Assembly (NCBI GenBank): GCA_009760855.2
Contig: WPIO01000116.1
Span: forward strand, 840,001-904,000
Direction of reading: 5' to 3'
Origin: Cristatella mucedo
Lineage: Eukaryota > Bryozoa > Phylactolaemata > Cristatellidae
Length of the DNA: 64,000 nt
In this document: one piece after another, positions 1-11,738 of the stretch
How positions within the stretch are numbered: the first letter of the stretch is position 1
Layout of the letters: each line of letters opens with the position of its first letter
Notes under the pieces: generated by a model
What the model saw: only the letters and a program-made list of their open reading frames with translations
The model's database searches: none
What the model was told of the DNA's origin: nothing
Program-made: the position numbers and the translations under genes

Positions 1-1420
1 TTGCCAAGGATTGTAGTGGATTGCTGCTTTGAGATTGTTGCCATAGATTCTCGTGTTTTACTTGAGGTTGTACGAGCGCAATTGATTAAACTGACATGAC
101 TGACTTTTAAAAGTTTGCTTTGCAATATGGATACAAAATGGTAATAATGAGAAATCAATTTCAGAGTATTTTTCATTGTATTGTTGTAGGTTGCTGTTAT
201 GGCCAGATCATTGCAGTCGATTGCAGTGCATTGCGGCCGAATGGTCAAGGCAATTGTAATTAAATTGTGCGAGTGCATAATATTCAGAAATTCGGCCAAC
301 TTGCAATCACTATTAGAGTTTAAATTGTGCGCATTTTGGTCGTTTTTTGACTGATTGTTGTAGGTAGCGGTGTTGGCGTAGGCCGTTGAATTTGATTGTA
401 GCACGTTGCTGCAGAACGGTCGAGGAAATTAGAGTGTAATAGTGCGAGTATACAATAAGCGAACAGAAGAGTAGCATGCTATTGTAACTAGAATTTCTGG
501 TATATGCTCCAGGTTGCTTTGCTGCAGATTTCAGCCGATTGCAGCGTATTGTAGCAAAATTTGGCTGATTGCGGTAGGGGACCGGGCCGTTGCAGTTGAT
601 TGCAGTGCATTGCATGTGAGTACGCATTCACAGCGGAGCAAAGTTTTTTAGATTCACTTTTAGCTGAGACTAGTCTTTTCTGTAATGTAAATTAGAGCTT
701 CGTATGCGCAATTTGCGGATTATTTGCAATTTGAGGATTATTTGCAGTGGATAAGAGTTGATTTTGGTATTTCCCGGGTTTTACCGGCAATTACCACTCA
801 GTGCCAGAGTACTCGGATGCATAGTTTGTTATTTCAGGTAGGTGTTAACGCTAAACAGAGCGCTTTGATGCGGAATAAAAACAGGAGTTCGGCGCAATCC
901 ATTTCTAGTCGTTTTTTGTTAATGCTTCCGATTGGAGTTGGTTTCGGTATTGGCCCGGGCTATTGCAGGCGATTGCAGAGCATCCCAGCGTGTTTTATCG
1001 CATTGCACAAGAACGGCAGTACCAGTGCAAGTAGAATACTACGAGGAAAACTTTCGAAGGATTCGCGGTCATATGCAATCAAAATAGGAGTTTTTTATGC
1101 AGGATTTTTGTGTGTGTGGTGGAATGCCACGGATTGCTTTTATTTGCAGTTGATTGCGTTGCATTTAGGTACTGGCCGGCCACTGCAATTTATTTCAAAA
1201 GATTTGTTAAGAACACGTAAATGGAATCACGGAAAATTGCATGGGTACATTTCACATGTAGCTAGGTTTTTATTCTAAAGTTTTTGGATCTTTACGAGGC
1301 TGATTTGCAGTGAATTTGAGGCTAACAAAATTGGATTGAGATGGATTGCGATACAAGCCTCCGTCGTTGCAGTTCGTTTGCGTTGCTTTGTCACAAGAAC
1401 GTGCAGGCGCGCAATGGCAT
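1..1420. repeat. Degenerate tandem array of ~170-210 bp units, copy 1
   Basis: The array holds roughly eight diverged units. Each carries the recognisable core GGCCATTGCAGTCGATTGC or a relative. Cores are visible near 40, 210, 375, 589, 775, 960, 1160 and 1360, so spacing is about 170-210 bp. Within the core the pentamer ATTGC recurs at 10-bp steps: starts at 210, 220 and 230, and again at 589 (GTTGC), 599 and 609. Related arrays lie at 15270-15830 and 22500-24240. Open frames inside it, such as the 184-codon frame at 724-1278, follow the repeat and are not taken as genes. Confidence 0.75.
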
Positions 1421-4400
1421 ACAATTTTGTGAATAGGCAAAGTAAAAAATGTACTACAATATTAACCCAAAATTTAAACTTGGCGACGCCAATTTTGCGT
1501 CAGTTTTAGGCAAATTAGAATGGATTGCGGCAATTTTGTCGAACCCGCCCGAAATAGCTATCCTGTCTGAAATAGATCCCCTCCCTGGATTCCGCTAGCC
1601 CGGCACCCCTAGCTCGCAGTGATATATGAAGGAGCCACGAGTGAACCGTGAGTGAGTTTAAACGAGCATTACCCGTAAAGAGGGGAAGAGGGCTTGAACG
1701 ACAGCGACTGGTGCACATCCGCTCCTCTTTGCGATCAATCATTGGTGGGTTTGTGAACCTCAGCAGTCATAATCTAACTCAAGCAGCTCGCGTGAAAGCG
1801 TGCAAAGAGCGACAGTGCAAGAAAGTAAGCGTGCAGGTCGGCTGCTCAAACCGCCTCAACTAGAAAGCGGCAGAATAGTTTTAGCGGCTGTTGTAGTGCC
1901 CCTCAATTGTGAACCTTGATCTAGATCTATGACATTTGAACTTGAGACAGCTTATAAAGTAGCCGCAGTAAACCGATATCCGCGAGCAGAGAGATATTAT
2001 TTCATTGAAGCAGCTTCTTCTGAGTCGAAAGACTTCTCCGTTTGACCAAACAGCTGATACCTTACGTATCCAGCAGCAAATTGTCGTTGAATCACAGCGA
2101 TTGTCGGCAACGATTGCCCGATTTCTTTGACAGGTGTTGAAGAATCATTAAAGAGACCCTGCTGTTAGAAGTGCGATGTGCTGTTCTCCACTTCCACGCC
2201 AAATCGGACGGCTAAATGAGAAGACTGTACGGAAGGACGACAAGACTTTACGCTGTCCAGGTGCCACCCTGCTATCTCCTCGACTGCGCTTCGTCGCTGT
2301 GCTGTTTAAAATGCGAGGCATGCAACAGGGATACATAATTATTACTGGTTTAAATGATCAATCTTTTCCCGGATGACGCCAACGCTCTATTTGCGCGGAG
2401 GAAATGGGGGCTGTCACTTGTCAGCCTCCGCACTGCACCCGAGTGCAGTGCGAGACAAAAGGCTCTCATTTACCGCCGCTTTGCACTTCACTAGGATTAA
2501 TTACTCAACCGCAACGTAATCACCAGCCTGCAACGCTCTCCTCTCCCGGACAAAGCCATGCCAGCCACAACAGCTGCACAGCTTAACTGAATACAAAGCA
2601 ATTTAGCTTTGGGCCTTGGCTTGTCGCCATGTCGAAGAAAGAAACGCGAAGCGAAATAACACAACATTAAGATCTGCAGAGCAAAAGCTGTCACTAACTG
2701 TCTACGTATGACTAAATTGTCTGGCTAATTTCTTGCCTAAGGGAGACTATTAGCCTTGAGTATACTGAAACTAGCAAAGCAGTTCATCGGCAGTGGGGAA
2801 AGGGTCACGGGGTTGATTGCAAGTAGGCTTGGATGGATGTGGTTCAGCATACGTTTTCAAACCACAACCTTGGCAGGCTATCTAGCAGAAGAGGCGACGA
2901 AAACGGAGACGCATTCTTTTAATTTAGATACTAATCTATCCGCCTAACTACTCATCGACGGTACAGACCAACTAAATCTTGGACACAGCCTTGGGGAACG
3001 TTGCTGGTACTTCACGACCCGGATTGTTGGTTTGAGTTCTTCAGCTGGCAATTATTTATTTTAGCCGGAACTTGATACCGGGCCTCCGAGGCTCGCCTTC
3101 CACGATAGTGCGAGATAGTAATGGTCAAAAATACTTGAACAGATATGAATTAATGCGCCATTTCGACCTAAGCTGGACTTTTAAGATTTTGTCAATATTA
3201 TATTAAGATACATTCTTAAAAGCGCATATAAAGATGTATTCTATAAAGATATATTATAAAAGATGTTTTCTACGATCACAACAAAAAAGCTAAATGCCAA
3301 TGTCTGACTTATAGGAGTGAAAGTGAGAGTAGACGTTAAGGTTTTCCAATTTACAGGTATCATTGGGAAAGCGTAAAAGCATAGAAGCCTTGCAGTCCGT
3401 CACTAGCGCTTGAAGAGGGCAATAAATAATCACTCACTTCACAACTCGAACAGTGTCCTTGGTCAGCACTGTAGAAATCTCGGGCTACAAAGCCCTGCAT
3501 TTGAGGAACAAGCCACGACGAAAAGACTCTAATAAAGTCCAAATAATTAAGGTGGCATCCAGAAACTGTCACTGGAGTATACGCTGAAGAGTTTTAATTT
3601 ACAGCAGTCGCCAATTGGCTACGCATTAGAAAAACTGCGATACTGGCAGAGCGAGGCTTGGCGGTCGTAACCATATTTTTGCGCTGGCCGCAAGAAATCG
3701 TCAATTTTACCTGATTTCTATCGCGTGTATGATATGCTGTCCACCAGAGCAGCGACGCTAGAGACGGCTCAGTAGAACGGCTTTTAACTGAGCCTCAATC
3801 CAGCACAATCTCGGTCAGACTGTGGGAGACGAATAACGCACAGTATAGGTAAGTAAATTGACCTTGCAAAAATAGTACATTAGGATAGCCCGAAAGGCCA
3901 ACGCGGTTGATTCAGAGGAAATGGCTAGCTTTCAATTTCCTAACTTTCGATTGCAGAGCTGACAAAGAATGGGCTATCTAGAAAGAAAGGCTATCTACTT
4001 TGTTTGCGTTGCTCGGTCGATGTGATTTTAATTATTGGCACATAGGGTTAGTCATTCAGGCATGGCTGGCTGCACTGTCTGACACCTAAACATCACAAAG
4101 GCAATGCAACTAAGCACGAAAGTATCTCGCTAATTACCTGCTCAAAGAACGAAATTCGTGACCTCATGGTTAAAAGAATGTCCAGTAGTGACACACGAAT
4201 ACATGCGTGATGAAGGGTCAGCCACACCAACAGGAATGCATGGCACAGAATGTTGGACTACGTCAACTCATTTTCTTAGTACTAACAAGGGCAATGTGGG
4301 CCGGCAATTGACAGGGGTCCATCAAAAAGAGCAAATGCTACTGAGCAAATTAATATCTCGCTTATCCCAAGTATCCTCGCACCTGCAATAAAACGTCGGA

Positions 4401-5111
4401 AAACTGTTTAGTTCCAGCAACTTGGATTGACGTTGCAGATTCCTGGCACAGTCGTTATCTACAGCCTGCTTCACTTATTGTGCGTTTCAGTGCGTTTATT
4501 ACTATCCAAATCAACGAATTCAGTTTCAATTTGTGTGAATTTATTATGGATGGCAGTAAATTGAATTGGCTCCTGCGTGAGTGACTGGTTAAGAAGGATT
4601 TGGCTGAGCTCTGCGTGCATCTGCGTAAGCGGCAGGTTAAGATAGCCACTAGTAGTCAACCCGGACAGGAAATAAGAATGCTACAGAGTTTGCAAATCTC
4701 CTTACACGTTATTGCGAGCCGTTATTGGAAAGTAAGTTAAATAATTGGCAGCTACTGCTGTGCAATTTACGATCTAAGTGTTGCGTTCTTTTGGTTCAAT
4801 GCAGCTAGGCTGTATAAATCGATTTTAAATTACGTCACTTAAACCAGGGGCTCAGATAAAGCCATGTAGTAGCCCTGAGCTTGAGCCATGCCGTCGAAGT
4901 AAGGTAACGTTTTTATTGTTAAATATATGCTTTATTTGTAGTTGGTTTATTGCGGCACGATTGCATACACATTCTTCGGCGAAGAAGGCTGAAAATTATC
5001 AGCTGAACATTACGTATCTGAGGGAGTGACACCACTCAGAATTGGCCATAGAAATGTTAACAGTCAATTTTAGTTTTATTATTTCATTTTGGCTGTATGT
5101 ATGTATGCATA

Positions 5112-5120
<9 letters not shown>

Positions 5121-5164
<44 letters not shown>
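5121..5164. repeat. (TA)n microsatellite
   Basis: Uninterrupted alternating TA run of about 44 bp inside duplication block A. The partner block has only a short interrupted TA stretch at about 20424-20450. Confidence 0.95.
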
Positions 5165-5167
<3 letters not shown>

Positions 5168-5199
5168 ATATTTTACTTGCGCTTGCCCTAAGAGAACTG

Positions 5200-5460
5200 G
5201 ATCTCAGTCCGGACGCTAGACACACGCCGCGCGGCTCAAACCCGCGACCTCGGTTATCAAAGTGACCACATCAACTTCTGTCAGTTGAGGTGTGCACGTA
5301 AAACCCCCGGCTAAACTTAGGCGTGGTGTTTTCTTAGTTTTGGATTGCAAGGCACTTAGCTGGGTTGGCCGACAGCAGTGCACATTTTTATACGTGTACC
5401 GCACGTAAGGAAAGCAAGTGGTCGTATGCAGGCACACGAAACCGTACACAATGGTTAAGG
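5200..5460 (-). repeat. Old tRNA-like SINE remnant, shared by both duplicates
   Basis: On the - strand the stretch reads ..GGTCGCGGGTTTGAGCC.., which resembles a tRNA B box, preceded by an A-box-like TGGTCACTTTG. The same element sits at the matching place in the other duplicate (about 20480-20700), so it predates the duplication, unlike the SINE at 16761-16930. Family assignment is tentative. Confidence 0.45.
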
Positions 5461-6169
5461 TTAAATGTGTACATCATAGGTATGCAATTTTACACATGTC
5501 ATATTCCATGCATACATATATTAAGTAATATTTAATTATATAAAAGTATAGATGAATATTATTTATACATTAATTTTTACAGGCACACGCGTACAAGCAC
5601 GCACTTGGACTCGCAAATATGCATATGCAAAAACCGGTCAGCGATTTATCCTGCTACCATAAGACAGTCAGCTGAGTGGGTCGGACATGCTTAGTGCAAT
5701 AATAAAAAATGACAACAATCCGCCAGGAATTTAGCCGGATTTGCATCGTGCCAGACGCAATCACTGGACGTGGCGGCAATGGCTGCGTGTTCGTTTGCTA
5801 CGATGCGGATGCCCCGAGTATATGGACTATGAGCTTCACGGCTGAACCTCGATTTGAGAGCAGTGAGCTGGGCAGCCGGATTAAAACTGAGCCGCTTACG
5901 AAATGGCCGCCAGAGGCTGACGCTTGTGAGTAGCACGTAGCAGGCATGGTGCCGTCACAAGAACCAGTGAGGGTCGCAAGGTCCTAGCATCGGAGTCAGA
6001 TGTCTGGGAATAATTCTTATGTGTTCTGTTTTCGTGCTATGAGCTGTCTTTGCACTGCCTTCTACTCTGGCTGACTTTATACCAAGCACGCAGGCTGGTT
6101 ACCCAGAGCTAGAGTAGCCAGTAAGCTGATTTTGTGCCATCTGGCTGGAGAAGATTGCTTCTACTGCTA

Positions 6170-6915
6170 GCCATCACGTCGTATCCTTATCTAAGATTAG
6201 GAGCTGTCTTCCACGGTGGCTTGCAAAACATTTAATTAGCTCCGTAGTTCTGTCTTGGCTCGATTGTTGTAATTCCCATTTGGCTGGGCTGCCCAAAAAA
6301 GCAACTGGGCCACTGCAGCTGGCTATGAATATTGCCGCAAGGCTGGTCTTCAAATCACAGAGGTTTGAGCACGTGTCACCTTTGCTAAAAGAGCTGCGAT
6401 GACTGCCGGTTGATCAACGGCTAAGTAGCAAATTTAGCAAATTTCTTAGGCTGACCCACAAGGTCGGCCACGGCTAGGCTCCTCCATACCTAGCTGAATT
6501 GATGCACTAGTTTCAGCCTCTTTGTGCCTTCAGGTCATGTATGGACACTGAATTAGCTGTTCCAGTCCTCTGCTTGAAGACCGTTGGCAACTGAAGCTTT
6601 GGCTCTGCAGGTCCTAGAACGTGGAATTCGCTTCCACATTTCTCATGCAACGACAACTACTCTCGTGCTGTCGACAACAGCTTGTCTTTTTCTGCGGTCC
6701 TTAGCTGCTACTTCTTAGCTACTCACTACCTTAACTTCTCTCTTGACTCTGCTATGCTTCCCACTTTCTCTGTGTTACGTGAGGGATGAAGTCTGTTGGC
6801 TACCAATGCGTGCTGAAAGCCGCTTAGGCAGCGAGTGCGCTATTCAAAACTCTCCAGCGTAACACCCACATAGTCTGTATTGCTTTATGGAGTTACAGAC
6901 GGAGATAGACTAGAT
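6170..6915 (+). mobile_element. LINE family 2 fragment, RT C-terminal part and 3' UTR
   Basis: Broken + strand reading gives pieces such as SWLDCCNSHLAGLPKKA, AARLVFKSQRFEHVSPLL and PRTWNSLPHF, separated by stops and frameshifts. These match the C-terminal third of L2/CR1-type reverse transcriptase ORFs. The same family appears at 7925-8300, 25420-27560, 49440-49900 and 61405-61865. This copy is 5'-truncated and dead. Confidence 0.8.
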
Positions 6916-6929
6916 TACATTAAAGCTTG

Positions 6930-7168
6930 TAGGGGGTTTCTGTGATTCGTCCTTTGTGTGCTTATGAGCGCTGGCGGTGTGCACACTGGCACTAATCATA
7001 CTTGCATGCTGACCCTGGGTAGGTAACCCCTAAACATGTTATTCTCGTTTATTTAGCATTCACTAACCATGTGATTGTGCTTACTTTGTAGCAATTGTAA
7101 AGTGTCTAGACAGATATTGAGTTATCTGAGGGCACTATGTGAAATGTTTTATTTTTATCATTATTACA
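6930..7168 (+). mobile_element. LINE family 1, 3' UTR and tail fragment
   Basis: It contains the family-1 3' UTR phrase TGATTCGTCCTTTGTGTGC, then AAAGTGTCTAGACAGATATTG..TCTGAGGGCACT and an AT-rich tail with ATTATTAC. It abuts the family-2 LINE directly upstream. Confidence 0.8.
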
Positions 7169-7169
7169 C

Positions 7170-7920
7170 TCATAACCTATATCTACTGAAAAGGAAAAAT
7201 ACATTCGGACTGAGCCAATGCGGTGTGAAACGCGTATGTTTTGTAGGCGATTGAAGATGCAAGCCATAATTGCTGGTAAGGATTTTATGGAATCTAGTCT
7301 TGACGCTAGCACTATGACAATGTTTCCTGTACAGCATAGGTACGTACCATAGAAATAGATTGATTTATCAGAGGTTTCAACGCAAATGAATATGTATTAC
7401 TCATTTTTTATAGTATTTATTATCCGAATTTAGATTCTTCGTAGCATGTGAACCAAACTGGTGTGCAGAGTGCGTGCAAAGGCGTCCACAATGCGGCTGC
7501 TGAGTGGGCCTTCCGCCGTCTAGAAGCAGCAAGTGCGTGCGAGGCGGGCGGCAGAATGGGGAGGCGAGGGCGTGTGACTGTGTATGTGCAAATTTCTCTG
7601 AGGGATTTACGCCAACGGGCGTGCGGGCGGCACGGCTGAGCTCGAGACTCGCTAGCTCCCTCTTATCGTCGTTCTGCATCAGTAAGACAGTGGCGGCCAT
7701 CCCCGAGCGGCGGCGGATGTCCAAGTGGGCACGCGTCGATGCAGCCTGCTAGGCATGCAAAAAGAGTGTGGAGCCAGGCTCAGCGGCGTCGAAGGACTGA
7801 CAGAACGGCTGAGTATCGCTGACGCTAAAATAAAAGCCACCATTGTATTCGGTAAAGATTTTTCCACACAGGGAAAACGAGACAAGACGGAAATATTAGT
7901 AGTCTCCATGCAGCTCTTAA
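7170..7920. other. No gene recognised
   Basis: A moderately GC-rich stretch (about 7440-7760) carries overlapping frames on both strands with no family resemblance. A 30-bp phrase around CTGAGGGATTTACGCCAAC (about 7588-7618) recurs at about 8408-8436, on the other side of the LINE family 2 fragment. Confidence 0.4.
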
Positions 7921-7924
7921 TGGC

Positions 7925-8300
7925 ACGAGGAGGTCGAAACTGGTGCAGCAGTTAAGCTATGGGGGAGCTAAGCCGTGGCAGGCCTTGCGGTTCAGCGTAA
8001 GAACATTGCTTTGCATCCATTAATAGACAGGCAGCTATGCTAGCTCGTTTAGCAAAGAAGACGCAAGATCAAACCTCTTGAGATTTTCGAACTAGCCTTG
8101 CAGTCATATGCATAGAAAGCTCACTGTTGCCCAGTGGCTTTTTCAGAAGCCTTGCCAAAATTGCAAATTACAATAAAATATCCAGAGACGTAACTAAAAT
8201 CCTAATGAAATTCTTTGCAAGCCACCGAGGAAGACGGTTCCTAATCTTGGATAGGAATTCCGCTTAATGCCTAGCTGTGGAAGCAGTATTCTTAATGAAG
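7925..8300 (-). mobile_element. LINE family 2 fragment
   Basis: It matches, in the same orientation, the stretch at about 25800-26190 of the larger family-2 copy. Shared phrases include AGCTAAGCCGTGGCAGG and the following GGTTCAGCGTAAGA. Frames are broken, so it is an inactive remnant. Confidence 0.7.
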
Positions 8301-8584
8301 CTTTCAGAAATTAAGGCGGCTGTCGAATACTACATTTAAATGCCGTGCCGATGGCGAGAATGAAAGAAAATTAGGTCGCATAGTGTCGGTTAACTCGAAG
8401 CTGACGTTTGCAAAATTTTCTGAGGGATTCACGCCAACAGCACCGAGAGAGCAAGCCGGATTTTATTCTTGAATGTCTAAGGTTACCTGAGCGGAACAGA
8501 CGGTAATGGGCGTCCTACGAAATAAAATCATATTCAAGCACTCCTAAAGCGAGGCTAATTGCCTAAGGTCTCCGCCATACCAAA

Positions 8585-10800
8585 GTCAAAGCGTTATGCA
8601 AGTGATCATGCTACATGTGCGAAAGAGATTTCATCAAAATAGATGCACCGTCGAACTGCACGCACCGTTTGACAGCTCAAAGGTTAGCTGACTGTGGGCG
8701 CTGCTTAAGCACAAGGTCATCGCCTTGGACAGTTTGTAGTCCGAGAGACTGGTCCATGAATTCACTTTACCGGTATGTAGTGCTGTGGCTTGCACAAGGC
8801 TATTCACTGACGGCTCTATTGGTAAGAGTTTTTTGATGTGTTCGATTGAGGAATTTACAGTCATTGCAGTCACTTTTAGACGGTTTTCTTAGAGACGCAC
8901 GAAAAACTGGGTCAGAGAAGAGTTCAGTGTATATTGTGAAGCGTTTGTCGGTAAATGGTCGCCTGGATCACCTAGGGGCCTACTTCGCTCGACCATCGGT
9001 CTCCCCAGAGCTGGCAACCATTCCCTGCCACTGCAAGCACGTCCTCGCCGGCGCTGAGCAGAGGTGCTCAGTTCACTGGAGCGCCCAAGCGCAGCAGCAA
9101 ATACAGAAATGGTGACCAGTAGCTGGGAGAGGCTGCCTCGTTTTTCTGACAGCTACAAAGGCAGATAATATGGTTGACCGCAGCAAGAGTCATTAAGAGC
9201 AACTGTTTCGTCGGCACGACGGTGCAATGCACAGCTGATCGGAGCAACTTCTCGCGGCGAAGGGCTTCGGTGGAACGATGCTGGCTGAGCCAGCTTGTGA
9301 TAGCGACCTCAAGCTGGCGATGTTTTTTCTCACTTTCGATATGACATGACAGTAGCACTTGGCCATAACTGCGATCGGGATGTATGCGATCAGGACTAGG
9401 CTATATATGTGTGCTCGAATGCCCTAATTGCGACTCGGCAGGAAACGAATTTGGCAGTAAACGTCATAGCCCAAGCGATCAAGCCGCGCCCTCGGGCGGC
9501 ACTAAAACGAACAGGCATCGCAAGAGTAGGGCTTCGAGCTGTGCACGAGCCCCTGGCAGAGTAGCGTGCAGTACGCCGACTGGCGCAGCTCCTTAGTTGC
9601 GGCCGAGGCTACAAGTGCGGTCGGGCTGAGTGCCAACCCACCAATCGCCGTCAGGCCGGTGAGAGCCGCTAGCAGCTGCCGGAAGGCAGCACTGAGCTCG
9701 GCAGACGCTGGAGAGGCGCCCCAGTCGGCTGATGCCCTGGCCGGCGCCGACATTTGGCACGCATGCCGTGTGACCGCGGTTGGAACGAGTTCCTCGTGCA
9801 GACTTCCTTGCGGCTGCGTTTTTCGTACTCCTCCCCTTCTCCATCGCCATTGACGGCAGCTCTGCATTAGCCACGGGCCGATGGCTAGCGCGATATGGAG
9901 GCGAGAAAAGCGGTGTCGGGTGCTCCGCGGCAGACTGCCGTAGATCTAACCGAGTCAATTACTGCAATCTGCACGTGTCGCAGAGAGGCCGCGAGCGACG
10001 AGAGCGTGCATATGCGGACGGAGCATCGAGCGCGCGGCTAGGTCGCGTGAATATCCATGCGAGCAATCGGCTTCTCGCGAGTACGATGTAATGAGGTACT
10101 ATCAGTGCAACTAAACTAGCTAATACCCGTGAGAAATCTCGAGAATTTCGTCTGACACCCGCTTCTTGACCAGTCGTCCGCACACGTTGCCGGCTGCGTT
10201 AGCAACAGACGAACGGCTCCAGCTTCCGGTATTGTTTTCATGTATACTCTGTCTCAGTCTCTCATCACCTTGCCACCATTTTGGCAAGAACTTCTTTTCT
10301 TTCAGCGTCTCGTATATCATACCTTGATAGGTATTCATTCAACTAATACATCGGCTGCAAATTTACAGTCTACTCCAGTCATTTAACCAAACTGGCGTGA
10401 ATCGTGCTCTAAATAAATCAGCTAGCTTTGGAAATGCTTACTGAGCTACGCCAAGTAGTAGCTGTGAAACTCTGGAGGCGGCAGACATAACTTCGGGTGC
10501 AGTGCAGAAAGCTCCAGCTGGCGTAGTGCCGCGGCCAGCCGTCTGAAGGAACCTTATTAGTGTTAGCCATTTTTTTTTATTTCGAACAGTTTAGTGTTCA
10601 ATTTCAATTCTGAGAGTGCATATTAGCCAAATATTATTTTTTTAAATGACCTCCCATTCCAAAGCCTATGTTTTCTTACAGTTGCAATTGCTCTACACTC
10701 ATTCTACGACTATAAAAACACCATGAAGGACTCGCTAGTAACGTTACGTCATTGACGGACGAGCGAACGCATTTTAAACCAACTAACAAACACAGCCTGC
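8585..10800. repeat. GPCR-bearing tandem duplication, copy 1 (with the pseudogene)
   Basis: Collinear and direct with 11345-14110. Left-side anchors are CACCGTCGAACTGC (8646) against CATCGTCGAACTGC (11420), and the AATTCACTTTACCGG / AATTCGCTTTACCAGG pair. On the right, GTGAGAAATCTCGAGAATTTCGT (10130) pairs with GTGAAAAATCTCGATAAATTCGT (13145). The copy carries a decayed receptor gene. It lacks the SINE present in copy 2 at 13486-13669. Confidence 0.8.
9060..9753 (-). pseudogene. Decayed rhodopsin-class GPCR, paralogue of the gene at 11739-12788
   Basis: Two receptor pieces remain. The N-terminal piece starts with ATG at 9751-9753 and keeps the first membrane segment (SAELSAAFRQLLAALTGLTA..TKELR), aligned residue by residue with the neighbour. 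The C-terminal piece (about 9068-9358) keeps the TM6-TM7 region, with SAVHCTVVPTKQLLL and SPSYWSPFLYLLL. Between them, the part that in the intact gene holds TM2, TM3 and the NRY motif (about 220-250 nt) is missing, and the remaining loop/TM5 part is in shifted frames. A stop (after LGAPVN) comes inside TM7, removing the cytoplasmic tail. It is about 690 nt against 1050 in the intact copy. A functional product is very unlikely; whether it is transcribed cannot be told. Confidence 0.85.
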
Positions 10801-11345
10801 CAGCGAGAACTAAATTCGTCTCTGCCGGCTGCGACGAATTTCCACAGTGCAGTGCAGTTGAGTGAAAATCGAAGTAACACGAAAGTCTACAGCCTAAAGC
10901 TCGAACTGCTCAATGTTTCGTAGCAAACGTCAGCAATGAATCGCATTCAAAATCTCATTCGCTGTTGCACCCACGTGAGTTATCACGCGACTTGGCTCGA
11001 CATGCGACTCGACGTCCACTTAAATCTGCAGCAAATCCAGCGGACGACTGGCTGCACGGAGACCTTATTTGTTTTGGATTTCAAATTGAACTAAGCGATG
11101 GCACTAGTGTATCTATGCAATTTCACTGGTTCTCAATGCTCTGCAATCGGTTTTATTGCGCTTGCAGTGCCTCAGTCTTTGGTTAGCGGTATCGTTATTG
11201 GTTGCCGAGTAGTGAGTTCCGAAGTTAAGGATGTGCAGACCCAAATCTTCGTTGCCATATAGTCGTTAAGCGTAAGCTTGAGACAGCTAATGCATTGTCC
11301 ATAGGCAACCAGAGGGTACGCCGAGTCTGGAACTCGTGCATCTTA
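10800..11345. other. Spacer between the two GPCR copies, no gene recognised
   Basis: No convincing coding frame or repeat was seen. On the - strand an AATAAA at 11152-11157 lies about 580 bp past the receptor stop codon and could serve as its polyadenylation signal; this is a weak inference. Confidence 0.35.
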
Positions 11346-11738
11346 AAAAGCAAGCACAAGCAGCATGGTATACAGACGAGCGAGCTACATTTACACGAGA
11401 ATTTTCTTCACTTTAGATTCATCGTCGAACTGCGAGCAGTGAATTGGAAAGTTCAATCGTTAGCTGACCCCGAGCTCTGCTTACACGCAAGGTCGCCGCC
11501 GTAGAGAGTTCACCCTCGGTAAAACTGGTGCTAGGAATTCGCTTTACCAGGCAGTGTTGTGGTTCACACTGGGCTAGCCGCGGATGTCTCGATCAATACA
11601 AACTTTGGACGAGTTCGAACGGGGCATTTACAGCCACTGACGTAACTTGCTGGCAGTTTTTTGGAGAAGAGCGAAATAACGGTCGTAGGGTCGGAGCAAT
11701 AGTCGTTTTGAAGCTTCCCATTTGAGCTAGCCTCTGGA

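Larger units (their letters stand above)
915..6115. repeat. Segmental duplication block A (paired with 15270-21410)
   Basis: This stretch is collinear and in direct orientation with 15270-21410. Clear anchors are GGGGGCTGTCACTTGTCAG (2406 and 16976), the AAAGCTAAATGCC stretch (3288 and 18470), AGTCAGCTGAGTGGGTC (5667 and 20946) and CTAGCATCGGAGTCAGA (5984 and 21264). Divergence is visible at many sites and there are sizeable indels. Block A lacks the SINE at 16761-16930 and the ~0.75-kb insertion near 17670-18450. It has about 90 bp near 2740-2830 that the partner lacks. No coding gene was recognised in either copy. Confidence 0.85.

Noticed and set aside
724-1278. 184-codon + strand frame
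   Set aside because: It lies within the degenerate 170-bp repeat; the paralogous region at 15.3 kb does not keep the frame.
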